This document shows positions 14,006 to 14,127 of a stretch of 14,127 nucleotides of DNA, one piece after another. The stretch lies in contig JAGXOF010000020.1 of the NCBI GenBank assembly GCA_023660035.1, positions 1 through 14,127 of the forward strand, read 5' to 3'. The position numbers and the translations under genes were made by a program. Origin of the DNA: Dehalococcoidia bacterium LH_S1 (lineage in GTDB: Bacteria; Chloroflexota; Dehalococcoidia; SZUA-161; SpSt-899). The notes under the pieces are model-generated. The model was given only the letters and a program-made list of their open reading frames with translations. It was not told the origin of the DNA and did no database searches. Within the stretch, counting starts at the first letter, position 1, and each line of letters begins with the position of its first letter.

Positions 14006-14127
14006 GTCCCCTCCCAAAATGTTCCCATCCTTTGCCCTGAAACTCTACTTCCCTACCCCACCTATCAAAAACCCTAACCCGGACTAGCCGGAACCAAAAA
14101 GCAAACGTTCGCCTTTCTCATGCTGTA

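Noticed and set aside
14018..14127. Near-palindromes around GCAAACGTTCGC and CCGGACTAGCCGG upstream of tsaE, as possible operator or promoter
   Set aside because: Each contains mismatches, neither fits a known operator well, and no -35/-10 pair with proper spacing was found. The window also ends here.

Overview
The window is about 14.1 kb of bacterial housekeeping DNA, mostly intact. The protein sequences, the frequent GTG starts, the purine-rich ribosome binding sites and the serA / class V aminotransferase pair suggest a Chloroflexota bacterium of the Dehalococcoidia type. That assignment rests on remembered protein similarity, not on a marker gene, and is moderate at best.

Region 1 (1-6879, + strand) is a tightly packed run: the 3' part of mutS, a SpeD-type AdoMet decarboxylase, an aminopropyltransferase, a PcrA/UvrD helicase, RNase PH and a DUF1015 protein. 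A near-consensus sigma-70 promoter overlapping the mutS stop codon should drive the two polyamine genes. The aminopropyltransferase looks more like plant ACL5 (thermospermine synthase) than classical SpeE. The decarboxylase lacks the family's catalytic cysteine. pcrA, rph and DUF1015 overlap or almost touch.

Region 2 (6886-9556, - strand) is a two-gene serine operon, class V aminotransferase then serA, convergent with the DUF1015 gene. A good promoter lies about 120 nt upstream of the aminotransferase, and the predicted leader RNA begins with a long inverted repeat. DUF1015 genes commonly neighbour serine genes, so the three may share one pathway.

Region 3 (9557-11280) holds rsfS (+) behind an extended -10 promoter, ndk (-) overlapping it tail to tail, a short dispersed-type hairpin repeat, and a THEP1-like NTPase (-). 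rsfS has no canonical start codon where its conserved N-terminal helix begins.

Region 4 (11281-12536) is decayed, repeat-rich DNA. It has the remnant of an unidentified protein interrupted in frame by a G/C-rich palindromic element, two strong hairpins, and a lipoprotein gene broken by several frameshifts. This is the only clearly degenerate part of the window.

Region 5 (12539-14127, - strand) holds tsaE and tsaB, two components of the bacterial machinery for tRNA threonylcarbamoyladenosine (t6A), followed by a 100-residue zinc-finger-like protein. I saw no tRNA, rRNA, CRISPR array, insertion sequence or phage gene. No wholly new multigene system is evident. The best leads are the altered polyamine enzymes, the DUF1015-serine linkage, the leader hairpin and the element-riddled pseudogene region.
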